DNA of 64,000 nt from Pararhizobium qamdonense. Lineage in GTDB: Bacteria > Pseudomonadota > Alphaproteobacteria > Rhizobiales > Rhizobiaceae. Numbering within the stretch: position 1 is the first letter of the stretch; every line of letters starts with the position of its first letter. Positions 26,201 to 34,882 of the stretch are shown piece after piece. Both the position numbers and the translations under genes were made by a program. Under the pieces are notes generated by a model. The model did not search any database and was not told the origin of the DNA. It worked only from the letters and a program-made list of their open reading frames with translations. The DNA lies in the NCBI RefSeq assembly GCF_029277445.1, contig NZ_CP119566.1:1333001-1397000 (forward strand). The letters run 5' to 3'.

Positions 26201-29200
26201 GCTTTCGAGCGGTTCGCACAGTGGCTGGTTCGCCTTTATCGCAGCATCAAGGCGCTGGACGTCAACATCACGCCCGAAATCCAGAGCGTGTTTGACCGTC
26301 TGGTCGCGACTGATGCCGAGATCGAAGCGGCCCGCAGCGATGTGTCGGACGAGATGCTGTTCGCTGCTGCCGAGGCGGCCGGTGTCTCGCCGGACGATTA
26401 TCGCCAGCTGGTCAAGCTGCATGAACAGTCGATAGAGGCTGCGACCCAGAAGCTCCGCAAGGAAGTGATGGGACCCATCCAGCGTGAGACCGAGAAGGCC
26501 TACAAGGTCGAGAAAGCCAAGGTCCGTGATGAAGTCGAAGGCCAGATCAATGGCATGCCGGTGTATCGCGCTTGGGAATGGATGGGTAACCGCCGCTGGT
26601 TCGGCGATGCAGACCCGACGGATATGCCGGACATGCGGTTTGATCGCGGCATGCTGGTTGATCGCTATGGCGAAGGCGTCTTAAAAACGCTGCCGCGTGG
26701 CAAGTTCACGCTCTATGCGAACGAAGGCGGAATGGACCCGGACGAGGTTGCAGGCTGGTTTGGCTTTAAGTCCGGCGACGATCTGGTCAAGGCGCTCGAA
26801 CAGGCAACGCCTCGGAAAGATGCCATCGCTGCCGAGACGGAACGGGTCATGCTCGAACGGCATGGTGATGTCCTGAAGGACGGTCAGATCGAAGAGCGCG
26901 CCATCGAAGCGGTCCACAACGACAAGCGGGGGCAGTTCCTTGCGGCTGAATTGAAAATTCTCAAGGCGCGCGCCGGGGACACCTCGCCAGACATGACCAT
27001 GTCGCAGGCGAGGGAGGCCGCACGCCAGACCATCAACAAGATGCAGGTGCGCGATGCGGTTTCGAGCAATCGCTTCCTGACTGCCGAGCGCAAGGCCGCA
27101 AACGAGGCGGTCAAGCTTGCCCGGCTGGTCGAACGCGAAAACCTGTGGTCCCGGCAGAAGCGCCGCGATGTCCAGTCTGCGGTCCGCTCCGGCTCGCTGG
27201 ACAGCACCAACGCCGCAACGGTGCGGGCGAACGTTTCCACGGATCGCTACAATGACGCCGTTGAGCGCCTGGTAGAGCAGAAGCGCCGGCAGTTGCTGAA
27301 CCACATGCTCTATTCCGAAAGCGTGGCCGTCGCCGAAGAGATCGAGAAGGCTGAACGCTTCGTGTCCCGGCTCGGAAAGAAGTCCACTCGGGACAACCTG
27401 GCGGGCGACTATCTCGAAGCGATAGACGAACTGCTTGAGCGGTATGATTTCCGCAAGCTCTCTGTGAAGGCAGAGCAGCGCAAGGGCTCGCTTTTGAACT
27501 ATGTGGCTCGCATGACAGCGGAAGGCCGCGAAAACGAACTGTCGATCCCTGACGCGGTACTGAACGATGCCAAGCGCCGGCCATACAGGCGCCTGAGCGT
27601 CGATGAGCTGCGCGGCGTGGTCGATACGCTGAAGAACATCGAACACACGGCACGGCTCAAGCAGAAGCTGAAGGACGCCAAGCGCGAACGCGATCTCGAC
27701 GCTGTCGTCGGCGATATCCTGGCCGAGTTCGAGGCGAACGTGAAAGGCGATGCACCGTCGCGCGCCAAGTCCGGGCGGGGCGGGGTCAAGCCGGGTTTCC
27801 GCAGCTATCTGAACATCGTCAAGACGGCCGACACGATCCTGCGGGAAATTGACGGGTTCAAGGACGGCGCAGCGTACCGGCATATCAAGGCGCCGATCGA
27901 TGAGGCTATGAACGACCTGACCATCAAGCGCCGTGAGGCGGGTGAGCAGTTCGAGCAGCTTTATTCGGTCTACACGGCGGCCGAGCGCAGGGCCATGACG
28001 ACATTGATGTCCGTGCCGGAACTGAACGGCCAGTTCTCGAAGTGGGACCTGATCTCGCTGGCATTCAACGTCGGCAATGAGGGCAACTACCAGCGCCTGA
28101 CTGACGAGCGGGTCAAAGGTCACTTCACCACCGCACAGATTGAGCTGGCCCTGTTGCAGTTGGAACAGCGCGATTGGGAGTTTGTGCAGTCTGCTTGGGA
28201 CTTGATCGGCGGCTATTGGCCGGAGATCGAAGCTCGGGAAAAGCGGGTCACCGGTGTCGCTCCGGAGAAGATTGCACCGCGCGAAGTGCAGACGAAGTTC
28301 GGCAAGTTCAAGGGCGGCTATTTCCCGCTGAAGTATGATGCTGAGATTTCGTCGCTGTCACGTGATGATGACCTCAAGGACTTGGCAACGGCGATGGCTG
28401 GCGGTCGGTATGGCAAGGCCCAGACCCGCAATGGCCACACAAAGGAACGTGCGCAGTCGTCGGGGCGGCCTGTGCTGATCGACATTGGTGTCCTTCATGG
28501 TCACGTCAACCAGGTCGTTCATGATCTTGCGCTTTCGGAGACCGTCGCAAACTCGTGGCGCATCCTGCAAAACGATGAGGTGAAGAGCGCCTTTCTCGAT
28601 CGCGGGCTGAAATCGGATTTCGATTCACTTGAAGTCTGGGTGCAGGACGTCGCGGCTGGTGAAATCCGCGGCTCGGACTTCATGAACCGGTGGGCTCGGA
28701 AGATGAAATCCGGCTTCACGGTCTCGAAGCTAGCTTTCAACCTGACGACTGTTCTCCTGCAGCCGACGGGTATCGCCCAGTCCATGGTGGTCGTGGGCGA
28801 GAAGAACCTCCTGCTGGGCATGACAGATGTGTTTCGCCGCCCGCTTTCCGGCCCCGGCAGTGCGGCAAGCCAGATCATCGGCAAGTCAGCTTTCATGCGG
28901 GAACGGGAGACGACGTTCAACAAGGATATCTACGACCTTCTTGGAGATACCAAGACGGGTCCTTCGCAAAACCGGGTATCGCAGTTCACGAGCGATATCC
29001 TCGCGCCCTGGGGCTTCTGGCTGATGCAGAAGGCGCAGTTTTACACAGTGGATATGCCGACATGGCTTGCGGGCTTTCGGCAAGCCACCGACGAGGGCAA
29101 GAGCGAGGCTGATGCAATCGCCCACGCTGACCGGATCGTCGCGCGAGCGGCGGCCTCCGGCAATTTCTCCGACCGTTCGCCGATCGAGCGGGGGTCGCTT

Positions 29201-29755
29201 TCACGGGATGTCCGGCAGAATGATGTCGTCCGCCTGTTTACCGCTCTTGGCTCCTACATGTTCGCCAAGTTCAATGTCGCCTACGAGCGGACGCAGCAAA
29301 CGCAGTTCGCGGATCCACGACAGGTTCTGTCATGGACGACGGACATGGTGATGCTGTTCACGGTCGAAGCGGTGCTCGCAGGTCTCGTTCGCGGTCAATT
29401 GCCCTGGGGTGACGATGACGACGACGATAAGGATGGCTGGGCGGAATACCTCGCCAAGCAAACGGCGTTGAGCATCACTGCCACGCTGCCGTTCATCCGT
29501 GACCTTGCGAGCGGTGTGCAGGGCTTCAGTGGCGGCGGTGCCTACGGTTCCATCATGGATACGATGGCCCGTCCGATCTACCAGGCGTCGCAGGGCGACG
29601 TGGACAAAGCCTTTGTCCGATCCGTCGTCGATGCCGGCGGCTTGTTCCTCCATGCGCCATCGACGCAGATCAACCGCTTCATCGATGCGGCTTGGCGCCA
29701 GAGCGAAGGCGATGATGTTTCGCCCATCGAATACATCATGGGTAAATCCAAGTAG
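23288..29755 (+). CDS. Giant internal virion protein (gp16-like) with HExxH zincin motif
   Basis: 2155 aa from the ATG at 23288; no start codon lies between it and the previous gene in this frame. The N-terminal region has a Gly/Ala-rich hydrophobic stretch (about residues 255-300: LGSMLALLGVGVVTGPAGA) suited to membrane insertion. At about residues 864-871 lies FNHEAGHYFLNI, a classical HExxH metallopeptidase motif, followed by LHEQFARGFEAYLMEGKAPS, whose Glu residues could complete the site. Long charged helices fill the centre. The C-terminal 400 residues hold further hydrophobic segments and an acidic DDDDDDKDG turn. It corresponds in place and size to the large ejected core proteins of podoviruses. 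Confidence 0.8.
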   Translation: MNPDEYLTQSREQHAASVKQTAFAVTQDAGTTPDQHASDMKLAQSLALPTSLTSQFRDTFAQKMMAKRNETILSANPRLATWMQDKDNAKLASDDLTALSGWEQFAKGALSGQVIEAGKGIPGGAVSATGTALEGAGQLLTPVDPAVRMPMATRIVMANQRSPEEIAALRKEIFKQGEINPQVAQSVLSDVLSGNMSADEAYQSLEPLFEPALKAASQALQRGGEKTQDYGATILPAAPGMEESFGREIGSGLGSMLALLGVGVVTGPAGAATVGGAMGAGEAAGNARKAGQDEDTQTIAALYGIAPGMTDAIPIERLLGNPVVKGAFASFLRSVGKQTALEGGQEAVQQLMQNAIASSLYAPDKDMLDDVMSSFATGGAVGAIVEAGRIAFQAALPGRVRGLSVKAQQAEQTKAAVDQLGDMAVNSKLRQRMDGSFLDFVDKATEGTPVQDVYVPAEKLNELFQSFRYNPEEFLTELPGVDFAEWETALATGGDLKIPTAVYAAKLAGGEMDAVLRENMKFDPDGMTFSEARDFNDRAEEIQMEAFEQSEAARVADEASRQVDQQEYDDVVSRLRTAGRATDVAKFEAMPLVAMRRTMAERSGLSQEEFAAKYPLPEIRGAVPEGMKTKNVDELTRQLAELRSYVAKPEKNGPSLLEAISDYGGINDVGGELKARDAAVIKRGRGKKNLKLARGGLIDGVKDMFGASGGKKHGIDDVAQAMIEAGYLQDNPAAIAYRHAIETGGELPDIGRGLLEAIDEELRGNVQYSGNREIDPKASWADDTVSYLDSLGVSLDDSDYVIRAAIAKGQDAEGQKYGQPAQTGRFSFNRTYEQANRGSIQLPTNGAANSPVIISLFESADLSTFNHEAGHYFLNILQDMATPPGVSQEIVDMYGSVKGWWRDNAADVARDAKQVTGVEVSAADVVAMLDNGTSGDTVVDQAIDTGLHEQFARGFEAYLMEGKAPSIELRSAFERFAQWLVRLYRSIKALDVNITPEIQSVFDRLVATDAEIEAARSDVSDEMLFAAAEAAGVSPDDYRQLVKLHEQSIEAATQKLRKEVMGPIQRETEKAYKVEKAKVRDEVEGQINGMPVYRAWEWMGNRRWFGDADPTDMPDMRFDRGMLVDRYGEGVLKTLPRGKFTLYANEGGMDPDEVAGWFGFKSGDDLVKALEQATPRKDAIAAETERVMLERHGDVLKDGQIEERAIEAVHNDKRGQFLAAELKILKARAGDTSPDMTMSQAREAARQTINKMQVRDAVSSNRFLTAERKAANEAVKLARLVERENLWSRQKRRDVQSAVRSGSLDSTNAATVRANVSTDRYNDAVERLVEQKRRQLLNHMLYSESVAVAEEIEKAERFVSRLGKKSTRDNLAGDYLEAIDELLERYDFRKLSVKAEQRKGSLLNYVARMTAEGRENELSIPDAVLNDAKRRPYRRLSVDELRGVVDTLKNIEHTARLKQKLKDAKRERDLDAVVGDILAEFEANVKGDAPSRAKSGRGGVKPGFRSYLNIVKTADTILREIDGFKDGAAYRHIKAPIDEAMNDLTIKRREAGEQFEQLYSVYTAAERRAMTTLMSVPELNGQFSKWDLISLAFNVGNEGNYQRLTDERVKGHFTTAQIELALLQLEQRDWEFVQSAWDLIGGYWPEIEAREKRVTGVAPEKIAPREVQTKFGKFKGGYFPLKYDAEISSLSRDDDLKDLATAMAGGRYGKAQTRNGHTKERAQSSGRPVLIDIGVLHGHVNQVVHDLALSETVANSWRILQNDEVKSAFLDRGLKSDFDSLEVWVQDVAAGEIRGSDFMNRWARKMKSGFTVSKLAFNLTTVLLQPTGIAQSMVVVGEKNLLLGMTDVFRRPLSGPGSAASQIIGKSAFMRERETTFNKDIYDLLGDTKTGPSQNRVSQFTSDILAPWGFWLMQKAQFYTVDMPTWLAGFRQATDEGKSEADAIAHADRIVARAAASGNFSDRSPIERGSLSRDVRQNDVVRLFTALGSYMFAKFNVAYERTQQTQFADPRQVLSWTTDMVMLFTVEAVLAGLVRGQLPWGDDDDDDKDGWAEYLAKQTALSITATLPFIRDLASGVQGFSGGGAYGSIMDTMARPIYQASQGDVDKAFVRSVVDAGGLFLHAPSTQINRFIDAAWRQSEGDDVSPIEYIMGKSK

Positions 29756-29809
29756 TCGGGCGGTATTAGCTGGCCGAGCAATAGCCCATCAGACCTTTGA
29801 ACCTACCGA

Positions 29810-29833
29810 ACCCGCACGGCGCGGGTCGATTTT
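29810..29833 (+). terminator. Terminator between core protein and tail fibre genes
   Basis: ACCCGC-ACGGC-GCGGGT (29810-29826) followed by CGATTTT. A short stem with a modest T-run, so termination may be partial. Confidence 0.5.
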
Positions 29834-29848
29834 CCGTGGGATATTGAA

Positions 29849-30661
29849 ATGACAGTGTCAAGCGAAGTCAGCTGCAGCGGCCCCTATACCGGGAACGGTG
29901 TGACGACCGTGTTCCCCTACGAGTTCAAGATTACCTCTGCCGCTCATATGCGGGCTTTCGTTACGGACGCGCTCGATGTCACGACTGAGTTGCTTCTTGG
30001 CGATGGCGATTTCTCTGTTTCGGGCGTTGGAGAGGAGAGCGGTGGCAATGTCACCACCTCTCAACCCGTCGCGGGAGGAAATGTCCTCTGGCTGTCCCGA
30101 GACGTTCCGTTCACACAGGAAACAGCTCTTGGAAACCAAGGCGCCTATTTCGCCGAGACAGTCGAACGCGCTTTCGATCTCGCGACCATGCGTGACCAGC
30201 AGCTCGCCGAAAAACTGAGCCGGGCCATTCTCACGCCTATCGGCGTCGCGCCTCCTGTTTTCCCGCCTGCAGAAGATGGCTCGCTCCTCGGATGGGGTAC
30301 CGCCGGACAACTGGAAAACAAGAGCATTTCGTTGCTTACCGATGCCGTCGCTGATGCCGAAGCTGCTCGCGACGATATCGCCGGCATCGTCGCATCTATT
30401 GCGGTGATTACAGAGCATCCACCTTTCACTGTGTTCTTGGGTCAAAGTTCGGTGACCATCCCAGGCGGCTATGACGTCGTAGCTTACGTTTTTTTGAACA
30501 GTCTGAGGTTCTACGCATGGTCCGCTCCCGACGGTCTCACGATCACTTTTCCCCCTCTCACGACTGCTGACACGGATGGTGCTGCCTCCGTTGAAATGGT
30601 CATCGGGACCGGTTTCAACTCAGTATTTGCCTTCGATACGGTGGATGGAGGGGCGTTCTAA
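29849..30661 (+). CDS. Tail fibre with T7-type N-terminal attachment domain
   Basis: 270 aa. The start SGPYTGNGVTTVFPYEFKIT and the segment VLWLSRDVPFTQETALGNQG, then AETVERAFDLATMRDQQL, are the standard N-terminal domain that docks fibres to the podovirus tail. The remaining 100 residues form a short beta-rich end. The C-terminus is VDGGAF, matching the ends of the next two proteins. Confidence 0.85.
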   Translation: MTVSSEVSCSGPYTGNGVTTVFPYEFKITSAAHMRAFVTDALDVTTELLLGDGDFSVSGVGEESGGNVTTSQPVAGGNVLWLSRDVPFTQETALGNQGAYFAETVERAFDLATMRDQQLAEKLSRAILTPIGVAPPVFPPAEDGSLLGWGTAGQLENKSISLLTDAVADAEAARDDIAGIVASIAVITEHPPFTVFLGQSSVTIPGGYDVVAYVFLNSLRFYAWSAPDGLTITFPPLTTADTDGAASVEMVIGTGFNSVFAFDTVDGGAF

Positions 30662-30828
30662 TGGACGGCAGAGAACTCCTGCGCCGGATCAATCGCGCCC
30701 TTCAGCCTGAAGACAGCGCTGATGAACTTACGGAAGGTGAGGTCAATAAGTTCCTCACCGAGGCCGAGCGAGAAAAAATCGAAAAATCCCTGCAACCCAC
30801 TGACGTCCTTGATGGAGGATCATTCTAA
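30661..30828 (+). CDS. Small tail protein ending in DGGSF
   Basis: 55 aa starting in the TAATG overlap with the fibre stop (MDGRELLRRINRALQPED) and ending KSLQPTDVLDGGSF in a TAATG overlap with the next gene. Acidic and helical (TEAEREKIEKSLQ). The perfect coupling and the shared C-terminal motif support it as real. Function unknown; possibly a connector or a chaperone for the fibres. Confidence 0.65.
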   Translation: MDGRELLRRINRALQPEDSADELTEGEVNKFLTEAEREKIEKSLQPTDVLDGGSF

Positions 30829-31475
30829 TGGCCGACAAGGCAGTAACTATCAAGCTGAAGAACAGCGCGACGCCCGGTGCGGTACCGGCTGCGGCTGGCC
30901 TTCTCACGGCCGAGCCGGCAGTCAATCTCCCCGATGGAAAGCTGTTCATTAAAGACAGTGGTGGGGCGGTGAAGCAGCTTGCTCCAAGCATGACGGAGCA
31001 CAACACCAAGGCAAACTCGGCGTCTCCGACTTTCACCGGAACACCTGCTGGCCCGACTGCTGCGGCGGATGACACCAGCACTCAGCTTGCTACCACGGCC
31101 TATGTAGTCGGGCAGGCCTCGACTACGAGCCCGGCGGCCAACGGGGCCGTGGCCATCGGCACATCCAAAAAGTTTGCCAGGGCGGATCACGTCCACCCGA
31201 CAGATACGACACGGGCTCCGCTGGCCTCTCCAACCTTCACCGGAACGCCGGCCGGGCCGACGCCGGCGGCTGGCACCAATACGACCCAGTTTGCCACAAC
31301 AGCATTCGTTAAGGCGGCGTTGGACGCCCTCGTTGCGGCTGCACCCGGCACACTGGACACATTGAACGAACTGGCCGCCGCATTGGGGAATGATCCCAAT
31401 TTTGCCACGACGATGGCGGCGGCGATTGCGGCAAAATCAGCCGAGTTTGATGGCATCAATGGAGGCACCTACTAA
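30828..31475 (+). CDS. Tail fibre-like protein with internal repeats
   Basis: 215 aa. The N-terminal 51 residues are alignable without gaps to the N-terminus of the following tailspike (23 identities by eye). Two copies of a roughly 34-residue unit, SPTFTGTPAGPT...TTQ.ATTA.V, occur at about residues 64-97 and 131-164; this unit is widespread in phage fibre shafts. Between them is KKFARADHVHPTDTTRAPLA, another common fibre block. The C-terminus is INGGTY. Confidence 0.8.
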   Translation: MADKAVTIKLKNSATPGAVPAAAGLLTAEPAVNLPDGKLFIKDSGGAVKQLAPSMTEHNTKANSASPTFTGTPAGPTAAADDTSTQLATTAYVVGQASTTSPAANGAVAIGTSKKFARADHVHPTDTTRAPLASPTFTGTPAGPTPAAGTNTTQFATTAFVKAALDALVAAAPGTLDTLNELAAALGNDPNFATTMAAAIAAKSAEFDGINGGTY

Positions 31476-32980
31476 TGGTGACGAAAAACGCGACCCTTCT
31501 TCTCAAGAAGTCCACAACTGCGGGGGCTATTCCAACGCCGGCGCAGCTTCAATCTGGCGAACTTGCGGTCAACACTGTGGATGAAAAGCTCCTTTTTAAA
31601 AACAATGCCGGCCGTGTTGTGCCTCTGGGCTGGATGGGAACCCCGGTTACCCGCTTCGGAGTTATTGGAGACGGCGTAGCCGATGATACCTTGGCAATTC
31701 GAGCAGCAACCGCTTCCGGTAAAACGCTTGTCTGGCACGAAGGCGTCTACAAAACGACTGACAGCATCGAGATGACTACGCCACAGCGCTGGATCGCGCT
31801 GGGCCGCGTCCAGTTCAAATACGCGGCCACGGCTGGATCGTTGGTAAAGGTGCAGCTTTGGTTCAAGGACTATGCGTTTGCTTGCGGCGATTTCTTCGCT
31901 GACCACAACGCCCTGGCTGGTAATTATGTCGAGCCAGAGCCTAACCCTGGCGGCTTTGTCAAACCGCATGGCAACTGCATCATCGTGGCAGGAGATCGGT
32001 CTATCCTTCGCGGTTGGACCGTTACCAATAGCTTCGACAATGGCATTACGGTCGGCGCCTACAATGAGACGACATGGGCCGGCATCCCCGGCAAGCCTCT
32101 CGGTGCGATTGTCGAGGATATCCAGACCTACAGCTGCGGCATGGGTATTCATGGCACAGCTGTAAGCGGGTTCTCAGGCAGGCTCGGTGGCGGCGTATCC
32201 GTCGCATCGGGCAAGGGCGTGCTCATCAACAATTGCTTCGATAAGGAAAGCTCTCAGGGCTTTGTTCATGACGTCGGTGCTGGTGGGTCCGCCATGTGGA
32301 CCAACTGCCATGCCTGGGGCACGAAACGCGACACCGTGAACGGTACCGGTGGAACAGCTTGGTACGTGGGCACCGGTGATAGTCAGTTCGTCAATTGCGG
32401 CTGCACACTGCCGGATTGGGCGGGGTGGGACATCGACAGCCCTGCAACGAATAACCAGTACACGAATTGCTTTTCCAACGGCTCGGGCCGGGAAGGCCTG
32501 CGGACAAAGGCCGGGGACAGCACGTGGATTGGCCTTCACATTTCCAATGCCTGGCGCGGTGGGGGCCCCAATGATGCGATCATCGTAGACACTGGAGGTA
32601 CCGGCGGAGAGGGAGGGGCAAGAAATGTTTACGGTTTGTCGTTCATCGCTCCGCGAATTCTCTACACAGCCCAGACCCGCTACGGCATGAACCTTGTCGG
32701 CTCAGGCAATGCTGGTGTGGAAGTTATCGGTGGATCGCTGGCAGGCATTTCCGGTGAAGTGAACCGCAATGGCAAGGAGTTGATCTGGCTGCGCAACTCA
32801 GCTGGTGCCATGCAGATGCAGTTGTCCGGCGGAAATACTTATGTGTCAGGTGGAACGTGGCAAGCGCCCATGCAATTGGGCGAACACCGCCTGTGGGTTG
32901 ACAGCGGTGGACGCTTGCGAATTAAATTCGGACAACCAACCTCTGAAGGCGATGGGGCGGCTGTCGGAACGCAGACTTAG
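31475..32980 (+). CDS. Tailspike with pectate-lyase (beta-helix) fold
   Basis: 501 aa. An N-terminal attachment segment of about 51 residues shared with the preceding fibre, then VTRFGVIGDGVADDTLAIRA (about residues 60-80), the opening of the pectin-lyase-like fold used by phage depolymerases. Repeated short strands follow (WTVTNSFDNGITV, CGMGIHG, GTAWYVGTGDSQFVNC), consistent with a right-handed helix that binds and probably cuts a surface polysaccharide. Substrate and catalytic residues cannot be named from sequence alone. Confidence 0.8.
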   Translation: MVTKNATLLLKKSTTAGAIPTPAQLQSGELAVNTVDEKLLFKNNAGRVVPLGWMGTPVTRFGVIGDGVADDTLAIRAATASGKTLVWHEGVYKTTDSIEMTTPQRWIALGRVQFKYAATAGSLVKVQLWFKDYAFACGDFFADHNALAGNYVEPEPNPGGFVKPHGNCIIVAGDRSILRGWTVTNSFDNGITVGAYNETTWAGIPGKPLGAIVEDIQTYSCGMGIHGTAVSGFSGRLGGGVSVASGKGVLINNCFDKESSQGFVHDVGAGGSAMWTNCHAWGTKRDTVNGTGGTAWYVGTGDSQFVNCGCTLPDWAGWDIDSPATNNQYTNCFSNGSGREGLRTKAGDSTWIGLHISNAWRGGGPNDAIIVDTGGTGGEGGARNVYGLSFIAPRILYTAQTRYGMNLVGSGNAGVEVIGGSLAGISGEVNRNGKELIWLRNSAGAMQMQLSGGNTYVSGGTWQAPMQLGEHRLWVDSGGRLRIKFGQPTSEGDGAAVGTQT

Positions 32981-34872
32981 TCGTCTGGAAACATGTAGGG
33001 CTTATTCGCCCGCAGCCATGCCGTTTGTAGCATTCCGGAGGCAAGGCTTGGGTCTGTAGCCGCAAGCTTTGCCGCCGCAGCTTTAACCTTCGGCAGCTCT
33101 GCCTGAAGGTGAGCTTTTGTTATCTCGTATTCTTCACGCGGTGTAAGTTTTTGCACGGGACTCTCCTGATCTCTCACAATGCTGGCCGGTGCGGTTTGGG
33201 CCTGTTTTCTCGGGATGCGGCTGAAGTCTGGCCGGTCAAACCGGTTCTTCATGGAATGCTTTGGACCTAAAAGATGCTCGAGGGAGGACAGGTGCCGGTT
33301 GTCCAAATAGAATTTCAGATGCCAATAATTGAAGCAGAAGGTCAAAGACTCATGCATGTACTTACATGCCCAATCGCCCAAGGGCTTATCCAGCCGTGCC
33401 AAATATTCGTCATCACCGCTCACCCCGGCATAAACGTGTTCGACGTGCCGTTTGAATAACGTCGGAGCGCCCTGTATGTTGCCGAGTTGAAGGACGGTGA
33501 AAGCATTTTGGCTAAGTGTTTCCAGTCTTGCTCCTGTGAAATGTTCCACTCCGTAGGAGCCTGCAACCAGCGTTCGAAGATTGGGATAAGCTGGGAAGAA
33601 GTCGTCAAGATCGGCCATCAATATGTAATCATGCTTTGCAGCCGCCAACGTCATTGAGCGCCGACGATCGGCATCAAATCCGAGAACCCCTCCAAGACCT
33701 TTGTCCCGATAGCCTTCCTTGTTAAATATGGTGCGGTCGCGGTTTCCGTGTTGAACATCACGGATCACTCTTATTGGGAAGTTGGATTCTGCGCCAATGC
33801 GTTCGAATTCTTCGATCGTACCATCGGTACTGCCACCATCATTGACAATGATTTCATTGCAGTGAGGCATGATTGCATCACAAAAGTGAGCAACCAAGGG
33901 TTTGTCGTTAAATGAGATTGCGATGCAACTGATCTGGACGTCAGATCTCGATACTTCGGAAAATGACACTTCCTTTTTGTTAAGACGGTATTCCTTGGTT
34001 GAAGCGGTGTAATGCCTATGGATTGCATCCACCCTTCTTCCTGTCATCTCAAGGAAAGCCGCTGCGACCCGATCGCACGCCCAATACTGATCGCCTTTCT
34101 CGGACAACCGGTTTATCAGGCTTTCAGCCTCTTCCTTCGGTAGTCGATCAATGGACTGAAGCGCAATGAAATAGCTGTCAGAAGGGGTTAGCGTGCCTTG
34201 CTGCAACAGACGCTCAACGCTGGCAGCCCATGACGTCTGATCCGCCAACCCATATACGACGTCAGCGATAACGCGTTCCCTCGCGATTTCATCGCTGCCT
34301 CCAATAAGTGGCAGGATTTCATCGAGCAAACCAAGAGAGTTTGAGGCAGAAAGCTTGCTATAAAGCATGCGGAAGCTGGACGGGCTGATGCTTACTCTCT
34401 CACCAGACGAACGCAGTTGCGCAAGATGTTGGCGAGTGCCGGCGTTCAGAAAGTCACGAAAAAACACGTCGAGAAGTTGGGCGCTTGAACTGTCGCCTTT
34501 GCCCACCCGGCTCAGAATGAACTCGGCTGCCTTGCCTTGGTCTGCTTTGCCCAAGGACCAGCTGTAGTAAAGGGAAAGCGTGTGTCCATAGTCGGGGTGG
34601 TTTGGCGCTGCAGGATAATCTGCCAGCACTTTTCCAAGGATTTTTTCCGCCTTTTCGAAGTGATTACGCTCGAATAGCGCGATGCCGTAATTTATCGCCA
34701 AGGCAGGTGCAGGGCTGGTTTTGTACAACTCGGCGAAAACATCCGCGGCGAATGAGACGCCAGCTGCAATCTTCCATTCATCACGCAACGCAAGTAAGCC
34801 CCAGAAATCGTCTGACTTGCTGCTGATGTCGCCAACTTGGGATAGGGCGGTTTCGAAGTTTAACGTGCTCAT
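32977..34872 (-). CDS. Glycosyltransferase (GT2-like) with helical-repeat N-terminus
   Basis: 631 aa from the ATG at 34872; a longer frame from a TTG at 34893 is less likely. Residues 1-300 are helical and TPR-like (LAINYGIALFERNHFEKAEK). The catalytic part (about 310-570) has ISCIAISFNDKPLVAHF, IVNDGGSTDGTIEEFER and YILMADLDDFFPAY, giving the nucleotide-sugar site and a DxD-type DLDD metal motif of family 2 enzymes. Encoded against the late operon with two further genes, it is probably expressed in the lysogen and may modify a surface polysaccharide. Confidence 0.78.
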   Translation of the reverse strand: MSTLNFETALSQVGDISSKSDDFWGLLALRDEWKIAAGVSFAADVFAELYKTSPAPALAINYGIALFERNHFEKAEKILGKVLADYPAAPNHPDYGHTLSLYYSWSLGKADQGKAAEFILSRVGKGDSSSAQLLDVFFRDFLNAGTRQHLAQLRSSGERVSISPSSFRMLYSKLSASNSLGLLDEILPLIGGSDEIARERVIADVVYGLADQTSWAASVERLLQQGTLTPSDSYFIALQSIDRLPKEEAESLINRLSEKGDQYWACDRVAAAFLEMTGRRVDAIHRHYTASTKEYRLNKKEVSFSEVSRSDVQISCIAISFNDKPLVAHFCDAIMPHCNEIIVNDGGSTDGTIEEFERIGAESNFPIRVIRDVQHGNRDRTIFNKEGYRDKGLGGVLGFDADRRRSMTLAAAKHDYILMADLDDFFPAYPNLRTLVAGSYGVEHFTGARLETLSQNAFTVLQLGNIQGAPTLFKRHVEHVYAGVSGDDEYLARLDKPLGDWACKYMHESLTFCFNYWHLKFYLDNRHLSSLEHLLGPKHSMKNRFDRPDFSRIPRKQAQTAPASIVRDQESPVQKLTPREEYEITKAHLQAELPKVKAAAAKLAATDPSLASGMLQTAWLRANKPYMFPDD

Positions 34873-34882
34873 TCGAGTGCCT

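Noticed and set aside
24875..28123. Two long minus-strand open frames (515 and 480 aa) inside the giant core protein gene
   Set aside because: Both are fully inside a 6.5-kb gene with clear protein features; their His/Leu/Arg-rich composition is typical of reverse-strand shadows.
30828..31475. Repeated DNA at the tail fibre considered as a CRISPR-like or mobile repeat
   Set aside because: The repeats are in-frame protein repeats (SPTFTGTPAGPT unit) common in phage fibres and too diverged at the DNA level.
29849..32980. Diversity-generating retroelement, as in BPP-1 whose capsid proteins are similar
   Set aside because: No reverse transcriptase gene and no template/variable repeat pair is seen near the tail fibre genes.
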